Of a stretch of DNA of 64,000 bases, positions 56,037 through 63,760 are shown in pieces; position 1 is the stretch's first letter, and each line of letters starts with the position of its first letter. A program made the translations under genes and the position numbers. The DNA is from Acinetobacter guerrae (GTDB taxonomy: Bacteria; Pseudomonadota; Gammaproteobacteria; Pseudomonadales; Moraxellaceae): the NCBI RefSeq assembly GCF_009372255.1, contig NZ_LXGN01000007.1, forward strand, positions 171,210 through 235,209, read 5' to 3'. The notes under the pieces were generated by a model. That model ran no database searches. It was given only the letters and a program-made list of their open reading frames with translations, and was not told where the DNA came from.

Positions 56037-57838
56037 GCCGCATCGCTCCCAAATTTCATCGCACAACTTGCTAAAGCCTTGACGGCACTAATATCTTCTT
56101 TGGCTAAATCTTCTTGATCACGAATATCATCCAATAGGTCACGAGCCGAAGCTGTAATCACCTCCTCATTTCCATCTTGATCCAAACGAGTATAAGTAAT
56201 CTGCATATCTGGATTAGATTCCATGATTTCCAATGCTTCACGACCATCCGCCGTACTTGCAAATGAGCCATATTCATTACTGGAATCTTTAGATAAGTCT
56301 GGCACACCATCGTGCTGTTTTGTCTTTGGTTGCCAGAATTCACGTTCAAGTGCTTGGGCTGCATCATTCTGGCTTTTTGTCAAAACATTATTGCCTTTTG
56401 ATACTGCAAATAAATCACGCCCATCTTTAACGGCACGAACAGGACTAATCGTTCCATCACTATTTATTTGTCGTTCAAAAGTGGTGTTATTTTTCTTGTT
56501 GTGCAGTTGCTGCAATGTAGAGCCATCAGATTGCGCCATACTACGCTTTAAATAATTATCCGAGCGTGTGCCTTGCCAATTGTTAATATTTGCTGTGGGC
56601 GCATCTGACGCAACAATAGCCCCATTAATCTGATCAATTGCATTATCTGGATTATTGATTGCTTCTTGCTTTACGCTTTCAACAGTAGTTTGTTGTGGAT
56701 TAGCAGTGGTTTGTAGTTGCTCAATACTTTCCTCAAGTTGAGTCAAACGAGTTTCGTTAGAAGCACCTTTGCCAGACAGTATAATTTGTGGTTCAACATA
56801 AGCCACACGATTTATGTTGCCATTAACAGGTTGATAATGCGCCGTATCTTTAAGATAGTTCAAATCCTCTTGCGTCATTGGGGATTCCAAATCCTTAAAG
56901 CTAGACTCAAGGTCGCTTCTCACATTGATATCATCAACAAGGCTTTCATGCATCACATTAGGCATTGCCATAGCTTCAGCATCAGCTTGTGATTTATATT
57001 CTGGTGGTCTTGAATAGTCTGCTTCAAACTCTGGAAATTCCGATTCTGAGCCACGGATTACAGGTGCTTCACCACCTAAGCTTTTACTAATTCGATCAAT
57101 ATATGCAATGGTTTCTGCATGTACTGCCTGCCCTGTTTTTTGAACAGATCGACCATTCTTATATCCACCATTGTAATGAGCAGCAATCACTCTTGGGTCT
57201 TGGGTTTTATATTCTTTGGAAATATCACGAACTAAGTAATAAGCAGCTTCAGTCATGTCGCTTGGATTATTAATATTCCAATTTTTATTGTATTTATTTT
57301 TTAAAGCATTAAAGGTGCTTGGAATAAACTGCATAACCGAGCGTGCACCTTTTGGGGATACTTGGTTATTATTGGATTTTTCACCGCTTTTACGAATGGC
57401 TTTGATTAGTGGCGTTGCCCACTGCATTCCCATTTCAACGCCTTTGTTATCTGCAACAACATCAAGGCGTGGATCATTATATTTGATAGAGCTAAACTCT
57501 GACGCATCAATATTTACAGTCTGAATAGTGTTAGCAACAGAGGTGATGGGCTTGGTTGTTTTTGGTGTAGTTACAACTGTTTTAGGCTTGCCAGTAACAG
57601 GATTTTGTAGGCTTACAAGCTCATTATTAAACATCTGCTCCATTGATGAATCTAAGGCATAAAAATGAGAGTTTGCATCTTTAGCATTCTCAGGCTCAAA
57701 AATATTTGATTTTTCAGCGTGTTCAATATTGGCTTGAACATGTGCAGCATCAGTTGCGGCATCTGTTTGTTTAATTTGTTTGGCTTGCTCTGGTTGCAAT
57801 TTCCCTTTATTTGCCCATAGATTTAAAAGTAATGCCAT
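56033..57838 (-). CDS. Transglycosylase, 3' fragment of a nonsense-interrupted gene
   Basis: A 601-residue frame with a lytic transglycosylase (SLT) domain at ~138-225: SGEKSNNNQVSPKGARSVMQ with probable catalytic Glu153, then AAHYNGGYKNG. Such domains let podoviruses open the murein during DNA entry. The frame is continuous with the upstream ORF (57929-58495) except for one TAA codon; 28 sense codons lie between that stop and this ATG. The ATG has no spaced ribosome site, so efficient reinitiation is doubtful. A low-complexity Gln/Asn-rich tail completes it. Confidence 0.7.
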   Translation of the reverse strand: MALLLNLWANKGKLQPEQAKQIKQTDAATDAAHVQANIEHAEKSNIFEPENAKDANSHFYALDSSMEQMFNNELVSLQNPVTGKPKTVVTTPKTTKPITSVANTIQTVNIDASEFSSIKYNDPRLDVVADNKGVEMGMQWATPLIKAIRKSGEKSNNNQVSPKGARSVMQFIPSTFNALKNKYNKNWNINNPSDMTEAAYYLVRDISKEYKTQDPRVIAAHYNGGYKNGRSVQKTGQAVHAETIAYIDRISKSLGGEAPVIRGSESEFPEFEADYSRPPEYKSQADAEAMAMPNVMHESLVDDINVRSDLESSFKDLESPMTQEDLNYLKDTAHYQPVNGNINRVAYVEPQIILSGKGASNETRLTQLEESIEQLQTTANPQQTTVESVKQEAINNPDNAIDQINGAIVASDAPTANINNWQGTRSDNYLKRSMAQSDGSTLQQLHNKKNNTTFERQINSDGTISPVRAVKDGRDLFAVSKGNNVLTKSQNDAAQALEREFWQPKTKQHDGVPDLSKDSSNEYGSFASTADGREALEIMESNPDMQITYTRLDQDGNEEVITASARDLLDDIRDQEDLAKEDISAVKALASCAMKFGSDAA

Positions 57839-57925
57839 TCCACCATTTGCAGCAATCGTTGTAGGGCTTATAGCATTTTCCTGTAATCCCTCCCCATATA
57901 GAGCAACTTTTTTAACATCATTGTC

Positions 57926-57928
57926 TTA
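57926..57928 (-). other. In-frame TAA splitting the transglycosylase gene
   Basis: Reading through this TAA joins GDYVEGNYL to DNDVKKVALYGEGLQENA in the same frame and continues into the 57838 ORF. One substitution (for example from AAA, CAA or GAA) would explain it; no frameshift is needed. Confidence 0.85.
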
Positions 57929-58495
57929 AAGGTAGTTGCCCTCGACATAATCACCAGTAATACCACCACCAATCGCAAGCCCAGTCGTTGCAACTGCGTC
58001 AGCTACAACATTTTTTGCAATACCGTGGGCAGGGATGGCAAAAGTTGCAGCATCGGTGGCACCACGAATTGCAGCACCTTTAGTTGCGGTGCTTTCATCG
58101 GCCCCCATATTAATTAGATCTGATTTTTCCGACTCATAAGACTGGAATCCAAATAGCCCTGCTTGTGTGGCGACACCACTAATACCACCTGTGCTAATTG
58201 TGGCTAATGCATTCCACCCAACTTTCGTGAAGTCGCGTGTTAATCCATAAGTAAATTCACCCGCTACCCCTAAATCATCAGGTTTAAATATGGAAAGGTT
58301 TTGCGCCCGCAGCGCTGCTGCTTTCTTATTCCCGCGAAATGCAGCATCAACCGAAGTTGCAGTCTCAACTGTACCCATCGCAATACCAGATACAACACCA
58401 AGCCCACCATCCGCAATAGCATTACGTTGGGATTTTGGTTTATATCGTGGGTCATCTTGATTTAGGCTTAATTCGTCATCTGCTAAAATGTCCAT
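57926..58495 (-). CDS. Internal virion protein, 5' fragment of the interrupted gene
   Basis: 189 residues from the ATG at 58495 (MDILADDELSLNQD), with GAGGTGA upstream; the frame extends slightly further up but that overlaps the previous gene. It is Ala/Gly-rich with hydrophobic helices (GLGVVSGIAMGTVETATS, AVATTGLAIGGGITGDY), as in membrane-penetrating ejection proteins. It is the N-terminal part of the transglycosylase protein at 56033-57838, cut by one stop codon. Confidence 0.65.
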   Translation of the reverse strand: MDILADDELSLNQDDPRYKPKSQRNAIADGGLGVVSGIAMGTVETATSVDAAFRGNKKAAALRAQNLSIFKPDDLGVAGEFTYGLTRDFTKVGWNALATISTGGISGVATQAGLFGFQSYESEKSDLINMGADESTATKGAAIRGATDAATFAIPAHGIAKNVVADAVATTGLAIGGGITGDYVEGNYL

Positions 58496-58502
58496 GCTCA
58501 CC

Positions 58503-60554
58503 TCAATGTAATTCAAGCGTTAGGCGTGTTTGTTTCTTAGGGTCTTTATTGCTGTTTTTATCTAAGATATAGCCAGAACCATTTTTAAAAAAATACTGAT
58601 ATGGATTTTTAGGGTTTTGTTCTAATGGTAAATCTAAAAAGAAATCACGATCGGAGCCACCATAAGTGCGGGAGTTTTGAGAGTTAAAGACTTCTAGCTG
58701 ATCTTGAAATGATTTTTCGCTTACTGTATGTGGTCGAAGTACAGTACTTTTGCTGCCCCACCCGCGCGAAGTGAACTTACCGCCAGTAATCTCAAGAATT
58801 GCCTTATTAAATAAGTCAGGATCAATGTTTTTGGCATCTAATTTCCCAGACTTGTCTGTTAGTTTTTCAGACTTCTGAGCAAGATATGCATAGTTCGCCT
58901 TAACCGAATCAAAATAAACTTTGTATTCTGGTGAACCAGGTGAAGCTACTCCTTTTAAATATTCAGTGACCTGATAATTAAGCCCATTGTCATTCAGCTT
59001 GACTAAGTTTTTATCTAACAAATCCTGTCCAGAAACTACTTGATTTGCAATTACTGGTAGATTTCTATTGTTTAATGATATCGCCCAGCGAATTGAGTTT
59101 TTGTCACCAAATACCGAGTTAATCATATCTCTCGCAGCATTGGCATTCCCTGCACTAGCCTTAAACAAACTTGATCCCAGTTGCAGTTTTTGTGCTGAAT
59201 TGGCAGTCGATACATACTGCTGCATTTCTTGCTGCTGCTGTTGTGATAGCGGATTTAATGATCCTGTAACCCCATCTGTTTGATGACTCGCAGCAATGGC
59301 CTTAATGTTATTAGAAAGCGTTTGAATTGCACTAGCATCACCCTGAGCAATCAAAGTCGTTGGAACAACTTGTAAATTCTGTCCAGTCTTAATGGAATAA
59401 GCCAAACTTGCATTATTCTTTTCATTGCCAAGCATATTTGTATTGGCTTTTTTTAATAGGTCCAAGCGGAACCCTAAACCTTTTGGATCATCTGATGGTG
59501 CGCTATGTGCATCTGATTCAAGCTTTGACAAATACGATTGACGAGCATCTGGCGGCATTCTCATAAACTTCTGAACTTCAACCGTATTAGATGCAAGTTT
59601 TTGGAACTCTGCTTCTTGTTTTGTGCCTTTCACTCGACTATATAAGCCTTGAATTTTAGAATCATCCGGCACAATACCTATTTCGGTAATTTGACGCATT
59701 TCCGTGGTTGCATCTTTCGCATCCGCTTCAATACGATTCTGCGCAACTTCAGCAGCTTTATTGTTTTGATCAATGCGCGTCAGGCTTTTATGCGCGTAAT
59801 AGATTGCTTGTTCTTGAGTTAAGTTTGGATAGGCTTTTAAAACATCCTCTGCTGCGGTCATTTTTGATAATTGCTCATTATTATCCATACTTCCAGCAAA
59901 CCAAGCATTTGCGCCATTCGTGGCAGATGTATTTTTGTATTTATTTACTGTTGCTTCTACAGTGCCGATTGGTAAATTTTTGGATATACCAAACTCACGA
60001 ATAGATTTTTCACCATCTCCTATAGTGGTGTTGGACTTTAAAAGATTATTAGATAGCTCATCTAACTGTGCAGATGCTTGTGAACGTGCAGCTTGAAATG
60101 CGACTGGCATATACTTGGATGCACTTTGATATGACGTTTTATCAATATGCTGATCAAAATCCATTTTTCGCGTATTGGGTATATTCGAGATATATTGTCT
60201 TTTAATTTTTTCCAAATTACTTTGACGCTCTTGAACAGCGTTTTCTATTAGCAATGAGCCACTTTGAACTCTCGCCGTAATATCAGCATCCATTAAATCA
60301 ATATCAGCTGAGAACTTTGCAGATTGTTGAATATATTGAGCAGTATCTTGTTTATACTGCTGATCATTCATAAGTAATTCTGTTTTTTTAGCTTCTACTT
60401 CTTTATTAATTTGGTTTCGATGGGCCTGTTCAGCAGCGTTACTAATATTTTGCAAAGCATTGCCAATCATCTGGCCACTTTGATTTTCAGGCATTTGGAT
60501 ACGCTGGGTTTGTGGCAACGCATTACCGAAGTTACCCATTGGGATTCTAGCCAT
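58503..60554 (-). CDS. Phage internal virion protein, gp15-like
   Basis: 683 residues from the ATG at 60554, overlapping the previous stop (TAATG). It is Gln/Asn/Ala-rich and almost entirely helical, with no signal, TM segment or enzymatic motif. It begins MARIPMGNFGNALPQTQR. Position between a small gp14-like gene and a transglycosylase gene fits a T7 gp15-type ejection tube protein. Assignment rests on order, size and composition. Confidence 0.6.
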   Translation of the reverse strand: MARIPMGNFGNALPQTQRIQMPENQSGQMIGNALQNISNAAEQAHRNQINKEVEAKKTELLMNDQQYKQDTAQYIQQSAKFSADIDLMDADITARVQSGSLLIENAVQERQSNLEKIKRQYISNIPNTRKMDFDQHIDKTSYQSASKYMPVAFQAARSQASAQLDELSNNLLKSNTTIGDGEKSIREFGISKNLPIGTVEATVNKYKNTSATNGANAWFAGSMDNNEQLSKMTAAEDVLKAYPNLTQEQAIYYAHKSLTRIDQNNKAAEVAQNRIEADAKDATTEMRQITEIGIVPDDSKIQGLYSRVKGTKQEAEFQKLASNTVEVQKFMRMPPDARQSYLSKLESDAHSAPSDDPKGLGFRLDLLKKANTNMLGNEKNNASLAYSIKTGQNLQVVPTTLIAQGDASAIQTLSNNIKAIAASHQTDGVTGSLNPLSQQQQQEMQQYVSTANSAQKLQLGSSLFKASAGNANAARDMINSVFGDKNSIRWAISLNNRNLPVIANQVVSGQDLLDKNLVKLNDNGLNYQVTEYLKGVASPGSPEYKVYFDSVKANYAYLAQKSEKLTDKSGKLDAKNIDPDLFNKAILEITGGKFTSRGWGSKSTVLRPHTVSEKSFQDQLEVFNSQNSRTYGGSDRDFFLDLPLEQNPKNPYQYFFKNGSGYILDKNSNKDPKKQTRLTLELH

Positions 60555-60973
60555 TATTTCCACCCCTTTGCACCAGCAGCCACAGCATTAGCAGCACCAG
60601 TCGCCAATGCGGTATTGGCGTTGCTCTTGTAGATACTGGATTCAGCCTGTAACCGCTGTGAAGAATTAAATCCTGTTATTTCAGCCATGGCAGCATCGTA
60701 TTGTGCATCTTGTTCAATACGATCGTTAATCGTAACCACTGTACCTTCATTCACACTCAAACCATTTTCGGCGGCGGCTGCTCGTGCTGCTGATTGAACT
60801 TTTTCCTTTTGTTTACGGATACGCTCGGCTTCTAAACGTCCTTGTGCCTTTGATGCATCTGCATCAGCTTTCGCTTGTTCACTTTGCGTTTTTCCTGTTT
60901 CGTATGCAGAGTAACCTGATATTGCGGTACCCACTGCTGCTGCTGCTGCCGCAGCTACTGCAAACCATGTCAT
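60554..60973 (-). CDS. Phage internal virion protein, gp14-like
   Basis: A 139-residue protein with an N-terminal Ala/Gly-rich hydrophobic helix (FAVAAAAAAAVGTAISGYSA) and a charged coiled coil (~25-70). It ends with an Ala/Gly-rich tail. T7 gp14 and P22 gp7-like ejection proteins have this layout. It overlaps both neighbours (ATGA at the start, TAATG at the end). Confidence 0.62.
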   Translation of the reverse strand: MTWFAVAAAAAAAVGTAISGYSAYETGKTQSEQAKADADASKAQGRLEAERIRKQKEKVQSAARAAAAENGLSVNEGTVVTINDRIEQDAQYDAAMAEITGFNSSQRLQAESSIYKSNANTALATGAANAVAAGAKGWK

Positions 60974-61449
60974 TGTAGATCTCCTTTATCCTCAAGAGAC
61001 TTTAAAAAGTTTTGTATTTGATTATCAGGAACAATCATTTGATTCTCAATTTCTAATAAATTAGTTGATTCAGTTGGATGTACAGTTAGCCATGATGAGT
61101 CTTCATGAAAGTAAATAACACGTTTGGTTCCCGGCATAGTTTTTATGATCTGCGGTGCATAAACTTGACTCATTCCATCTGCGCTTTGTATTGTTGCACT
61201 ACCTTTTAAAATAATTAAGAAATGCTCTGTTTTATGCATCTTCGTAACCATTAAAGTTCCTGCTGGTGCATCCATTTGGCGCATATAAACATTAGGTGCG
61301 AAATGGTGGAAAACTGGTAATTCAAGTTGTGGTAATTCACTCACCTGTTGCTGAACATCACACACAACATCGATATAGGCTTTGTTTTGAATATCACCCA
61401 AGATTTGCACTAGAAGCTCGGTATTGTCTGGTGAAATAATTTTTGTCAT
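60970..61449 (-). CDS. Cupin-domain phage protein
   Basis: A 159-residue single cupin. MVTKMHKTEHFLIILKGSAT holds the His-Glu-His pattern of a metal-binding cupin and YFHEDSSWLTVHPTE the second His pair. It is the first gene of the coupled minus-strand operon, with ATGA overlap to the gp14-like gene. Cupins next to internal virion genes could be structural or sugar-binding; no role is known to me. Confidence 0.65.
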   Translation of the reverse strand: MTKIISPDNTELLVQILGDIQNKAYIDVVCDVQQQVSELPQLELPVFHHFAPNVYMRQMDAPAGTLMVTKMHKTEHFLIILKGSATIQSADGMSQVYAPQIIKTMPGTKRVIYFHEDSSWLTVHPTESTNLLEIENQMIVPDNQIQNFLKSLEDKGDLQ

Positions 61450-61531
61450 TAATGATAAATCTTTCTGTAAAATTTAATTTTATGTTTACTCTGCATTAAA
61501 AAAATGAGTGAATTAAGACATCTCAGATAAG

Positions 61532-61975
61532 CTATCTTTTTAAATTTTTAATTTTGCTAATTTTTTTTAAATACTTATTCACTAAATTAACTTTAGATTT
61601 TACCTGCTCAAGTTCTTGATCAAAATAAAATTTACTCAATAACCTCTTATATTTATTTTCTGGATTAAGGTAATGCGCCGTGATAATAAATACATTGGGT
61701 GTCATATTTATCAATCCAACTGATTCTTTCAGGACACGAAAGTAAATACTATTCGGCTTAACTAAACCCAATAATAAATAAATCAGCTCATCTAAATTTT
61801 TCGCAATTAATATCAACTGGTCAACGAAACATTTTTTAAAAAGTTGATTAGAATCAAGGTAATGAATGTCCGCTTGGAACTGATCAATACCATTTACAAC
61901 CATAGCACATAGTTCTTTAGATCGATCCATTTCCACACCAATAATTGGTTCCCGTAATTTAAATCTAGAAGTCAT
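61532..61975 (-). CDS. Hypothetical phage protein
   Basis: 147 residues from an ATG with GAGAG upstream. It has hydrophobic helices in the middle (QLILIAKNLDELIYLLLGL) and a Lys-rich C-terminus. I recognise no family. It follows the helix-turn-helix gene by 9 bases and likely shares its transcript, separate from the ejection operon 82 bases further on. Confidence 0.55.
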   Translation of the reverse strand: MTSRFKLREPIIGVEMDRSKELCAMVVNGIDQFQADIHYLDSNQLFKKCFVDQLILIAKNLDELIYLLLGLVKPNSIYFRVLKESVGLINMTPNVFIITAHYLNPENKYKRLLSKFYFDQELEQVKSKVNLVNKYLKKISKIKNLKR

Positions 61976-61984
61976 AAATTGCTC

Positions 61985-62275
61985 TCAATAAAAGCGAGTA
62001 ATACGCGGAATTTGCTCATCAGATTTTTCAGTTAAAGTCTTCCATAAGTCCACAAAGTTTTCGCCATGTTCATAGAACGGCTTTGCGCCAGTCGACCAAC
62101 CAAATACTGCACTTTCACTGTCCTGTAATATGAATGCAATCTTCTCGACTGACATATCGTGGTTCTCTCTGAGCTCCTCTATCATCAAACTAAAATTGGG
62201 GGTTGAATATCTTCTAATCTTTTTATTGATGAACAGTTTTTCTTGAGAAGAAAAACAATAAAGTTCAGTAAGCAT
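61985..62275 (-). CDS. Helix-turn-helix phage protein, paralogue of the 52673-53044 gene
   Basis: A 96-residue protein with MIEELRENHDMSVEKIAFIL, SESAVFGWSTGAKPFYEHGE and FVDLWKTLTEK. This aligns along its length with the core of the 123-residue protein at 52673-53044. The shared part looks like a helix-turn-helix. It is divergent from the TIR gene across a 185-base gap and may regulate both sides. Confidence 0.62.
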   Translation of the reverse strand: MLTELYCFSSQEKLFINKKIRRYSTPNFSLMIEELRENHDMSVEKIAFILQDSESAVFGWSTGAKPFYEHGENFVDLWKTLTEKSDEQIPRITRFY

Positions 62276-62351
62276 TGGAATTCATCTTATTGCGATTAAG
62301 GTATTAAGGATTAAACTCCGCTTACAAAAATTGGGTAAATTCTCAACAAAA

Positions 62352-62365
62352 CGCGCGCGCGCGCG
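62352..62365. repeat. (CG)7 dinucleotide tract
   Basis: Seven CG steps sit in otherwise AT-rich DNA between the divergent regulator and TIR genes. Alternating CG of this length can adopt Z-DNA under supercoiling and may be part of a promoter control region. Confidence 0.8.
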
Positions 62366-62460
62366 AGGGAGAGTGAAATATGCTGTTTTTTTAAACATAT
62401 ACTTGCATTTTCATTGATCAGCGAATAACCTTATTTTTTTATTCTTAATACTAAAAAAAC

Positions 62461-63339
62461 ATGTCAATTCAGTCTATATCATCAACTATTTCAAGGCTCA
62501 ATAAAGAGCTGGCCGATGTAACTCATAGAATGAGTCTAGAACAGAAGAAAGCAAGCGATATCACCACCAAAACTATCCAGATTCAAACATCCATCACTAA
62601 GACCACTACAGCTAACACACTAAAATCTAAGCTTTCTGAAATCAGTAGAAAAGAACAAGAAAATGCGCAGATACAGAAAAAACTCTCAGACCTCCAAAAG
62701 AAAAAAACAGATATTCAAAATAAATTACTTAAAGAAAATCAGAACTTAATGAAGGCTGAATCAGATGAACGTAAAAAGTTAGATGCATTGGTTAAAAAAC
62801 AGCAAAAAGAAGCGATAGAACATCAGAGAAAATTGAAACGCGAGATTGATAGCATAAAAGCATCTACTCAATACATTAGTGGAGTCACCGCTTCAACATC
62901 CATTAATCCCAATTTTGAATCAGAGCCTGAATATGACCTTTTCATTTCACATGCTTCAGAGGATAAAGATGACTTTGTTAGGCCTCTCGCTGAGACATTA
63001 CAGGAGCTTGGCGTAAAAGTATGGTACGACGAATTTACTTTGAAAGTTGGTGACAGTTTACGACGGAATATCGACAGTGGTCTTAGGAACTCTAAATATG
63101 GGACTGTAGTACTTTCAGCAGACTTCATAAAAAAAGAGTGGACTAATTATGAGTTGGATGGACTTGTTGCCAGAGAAATGAACGGTCATAAAATGATATT
63201 ACCGATCTGGCATAAGATATCAAAAACAGAGGTAATGAACTACAGTTCCAATCTTGCTGATAAAGTTGCTTTGAATACTGCTATTAGTACTATCCAAGAA
63301 ATTGCTGAACAGTTAGCAGATGTTATTTTAGAAAAATAA
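62461..63339 (+). CDS. Coiled-coil TIR-domain protein (candidate anti-phage effector)
   Basis: A 292-residue protein. Residues 1-136 form a long charged coiled coil (rich in Lys/Gln/Glu/Asp). A short linker leads to a TIR domain (158-275): YDLFISHASEDKDDFVRPLA, VKVWYDEFTLKVGDSLRRNI and FIKKEWTNYELDGL with the probable NADase Glu231. Bacterial TIR domains often cleave NAD+ or make signalling nucleotides when a phage is detected. No Thoeris ThsA or prophage-type sensor is adjacent in view, so it may be a stand-alone system or have partners to the right. No clear ribosome site precedes the ATG. Confidence 0.82.
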   Translation: MSIQSISSTISRLNKELADVTHRMSLEQKKASDITTKTIQIQTSITKTTTANTLKSKLSEISRKEQENAQIQKKLSDLQKKKTDIQNKLLKENQNLMKAESDERKKLDALVKKQQKEAIEHQRKLKREIDSIKASTQYISGVTASTSINPNFESEPEYDLFISHASEDKDDFVRPLAETLQELGVKVWYDEFTLKVGDSLRRNIDSGLRNSKYGTVVLSADFIKKEWTNYELDGLVAREMNGHKMILPIWHKISKTEVMNYSSNLADKVALNTAISTIQEIAEQLADVILEK

Positions 63340-63563
63340 TCATAGGTTTTCATTCAGAATAAGACAGAAATAACAGCTATTTCTCTCAATATTTTTTGAT
63401 GTAATAACATGATCAGCGTATATAAAATAAACAAAATCATGAATTCAATACCTGATATCTTCTATCAACCTTAGTTTTCGTAACTTTATCAAAATAATTT
63501 TTATTGATTTTACCTTATTAAAAGATAAATCTACTTAGGATAAAAACTTAACTCTAAATTACG
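63340..63563. other. Intergenic region after the TIR gene
   Basis: 224 AT-rich bases. A 7-bp hairpin (agaaata / tatttct, 63366-63384) followed soon by a T6 run may terminate the TIR transcript. No ORF is visible. Confidence 0.5.
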
Positions 63564-63752
63564 ATGAATATTGACAGACGAGTATGTGCAAAAGATTTTA
63601 GGGCCCTTCTTTCAATAAAGAAGGATGCCTTCTATGATCGGGTAAATAGTGGTGAAATTCCCAACCAACCCGTATTAACAAAAAAGATGTTTTCTGGTAT
63701 GAGTCAGTTTTAAAAAAAAGAAGTTGAAAAGTTTAAAGATAAACTGGAGTAG
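63564..63752 (+). pseudogene. AlpA-like regulator with two compensating frameshifts
   Basis: Frame 1 gives MNIDRRVCAKDFRALLSIKK to GEIP, then loses homology. Shifting one base near 63660 restores a typical AlpA tail (INKKDVFWYESVLKK), and shifting back after the A8 run at 63712-63719 continues to a TAG at 63750-63752. So one A seems missing in a short A run and one extra in a longer A run. Real decay or base-calling error both fit. Confidence 0.55.
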
Positions 63753-63760
63753 TCTCTAAT

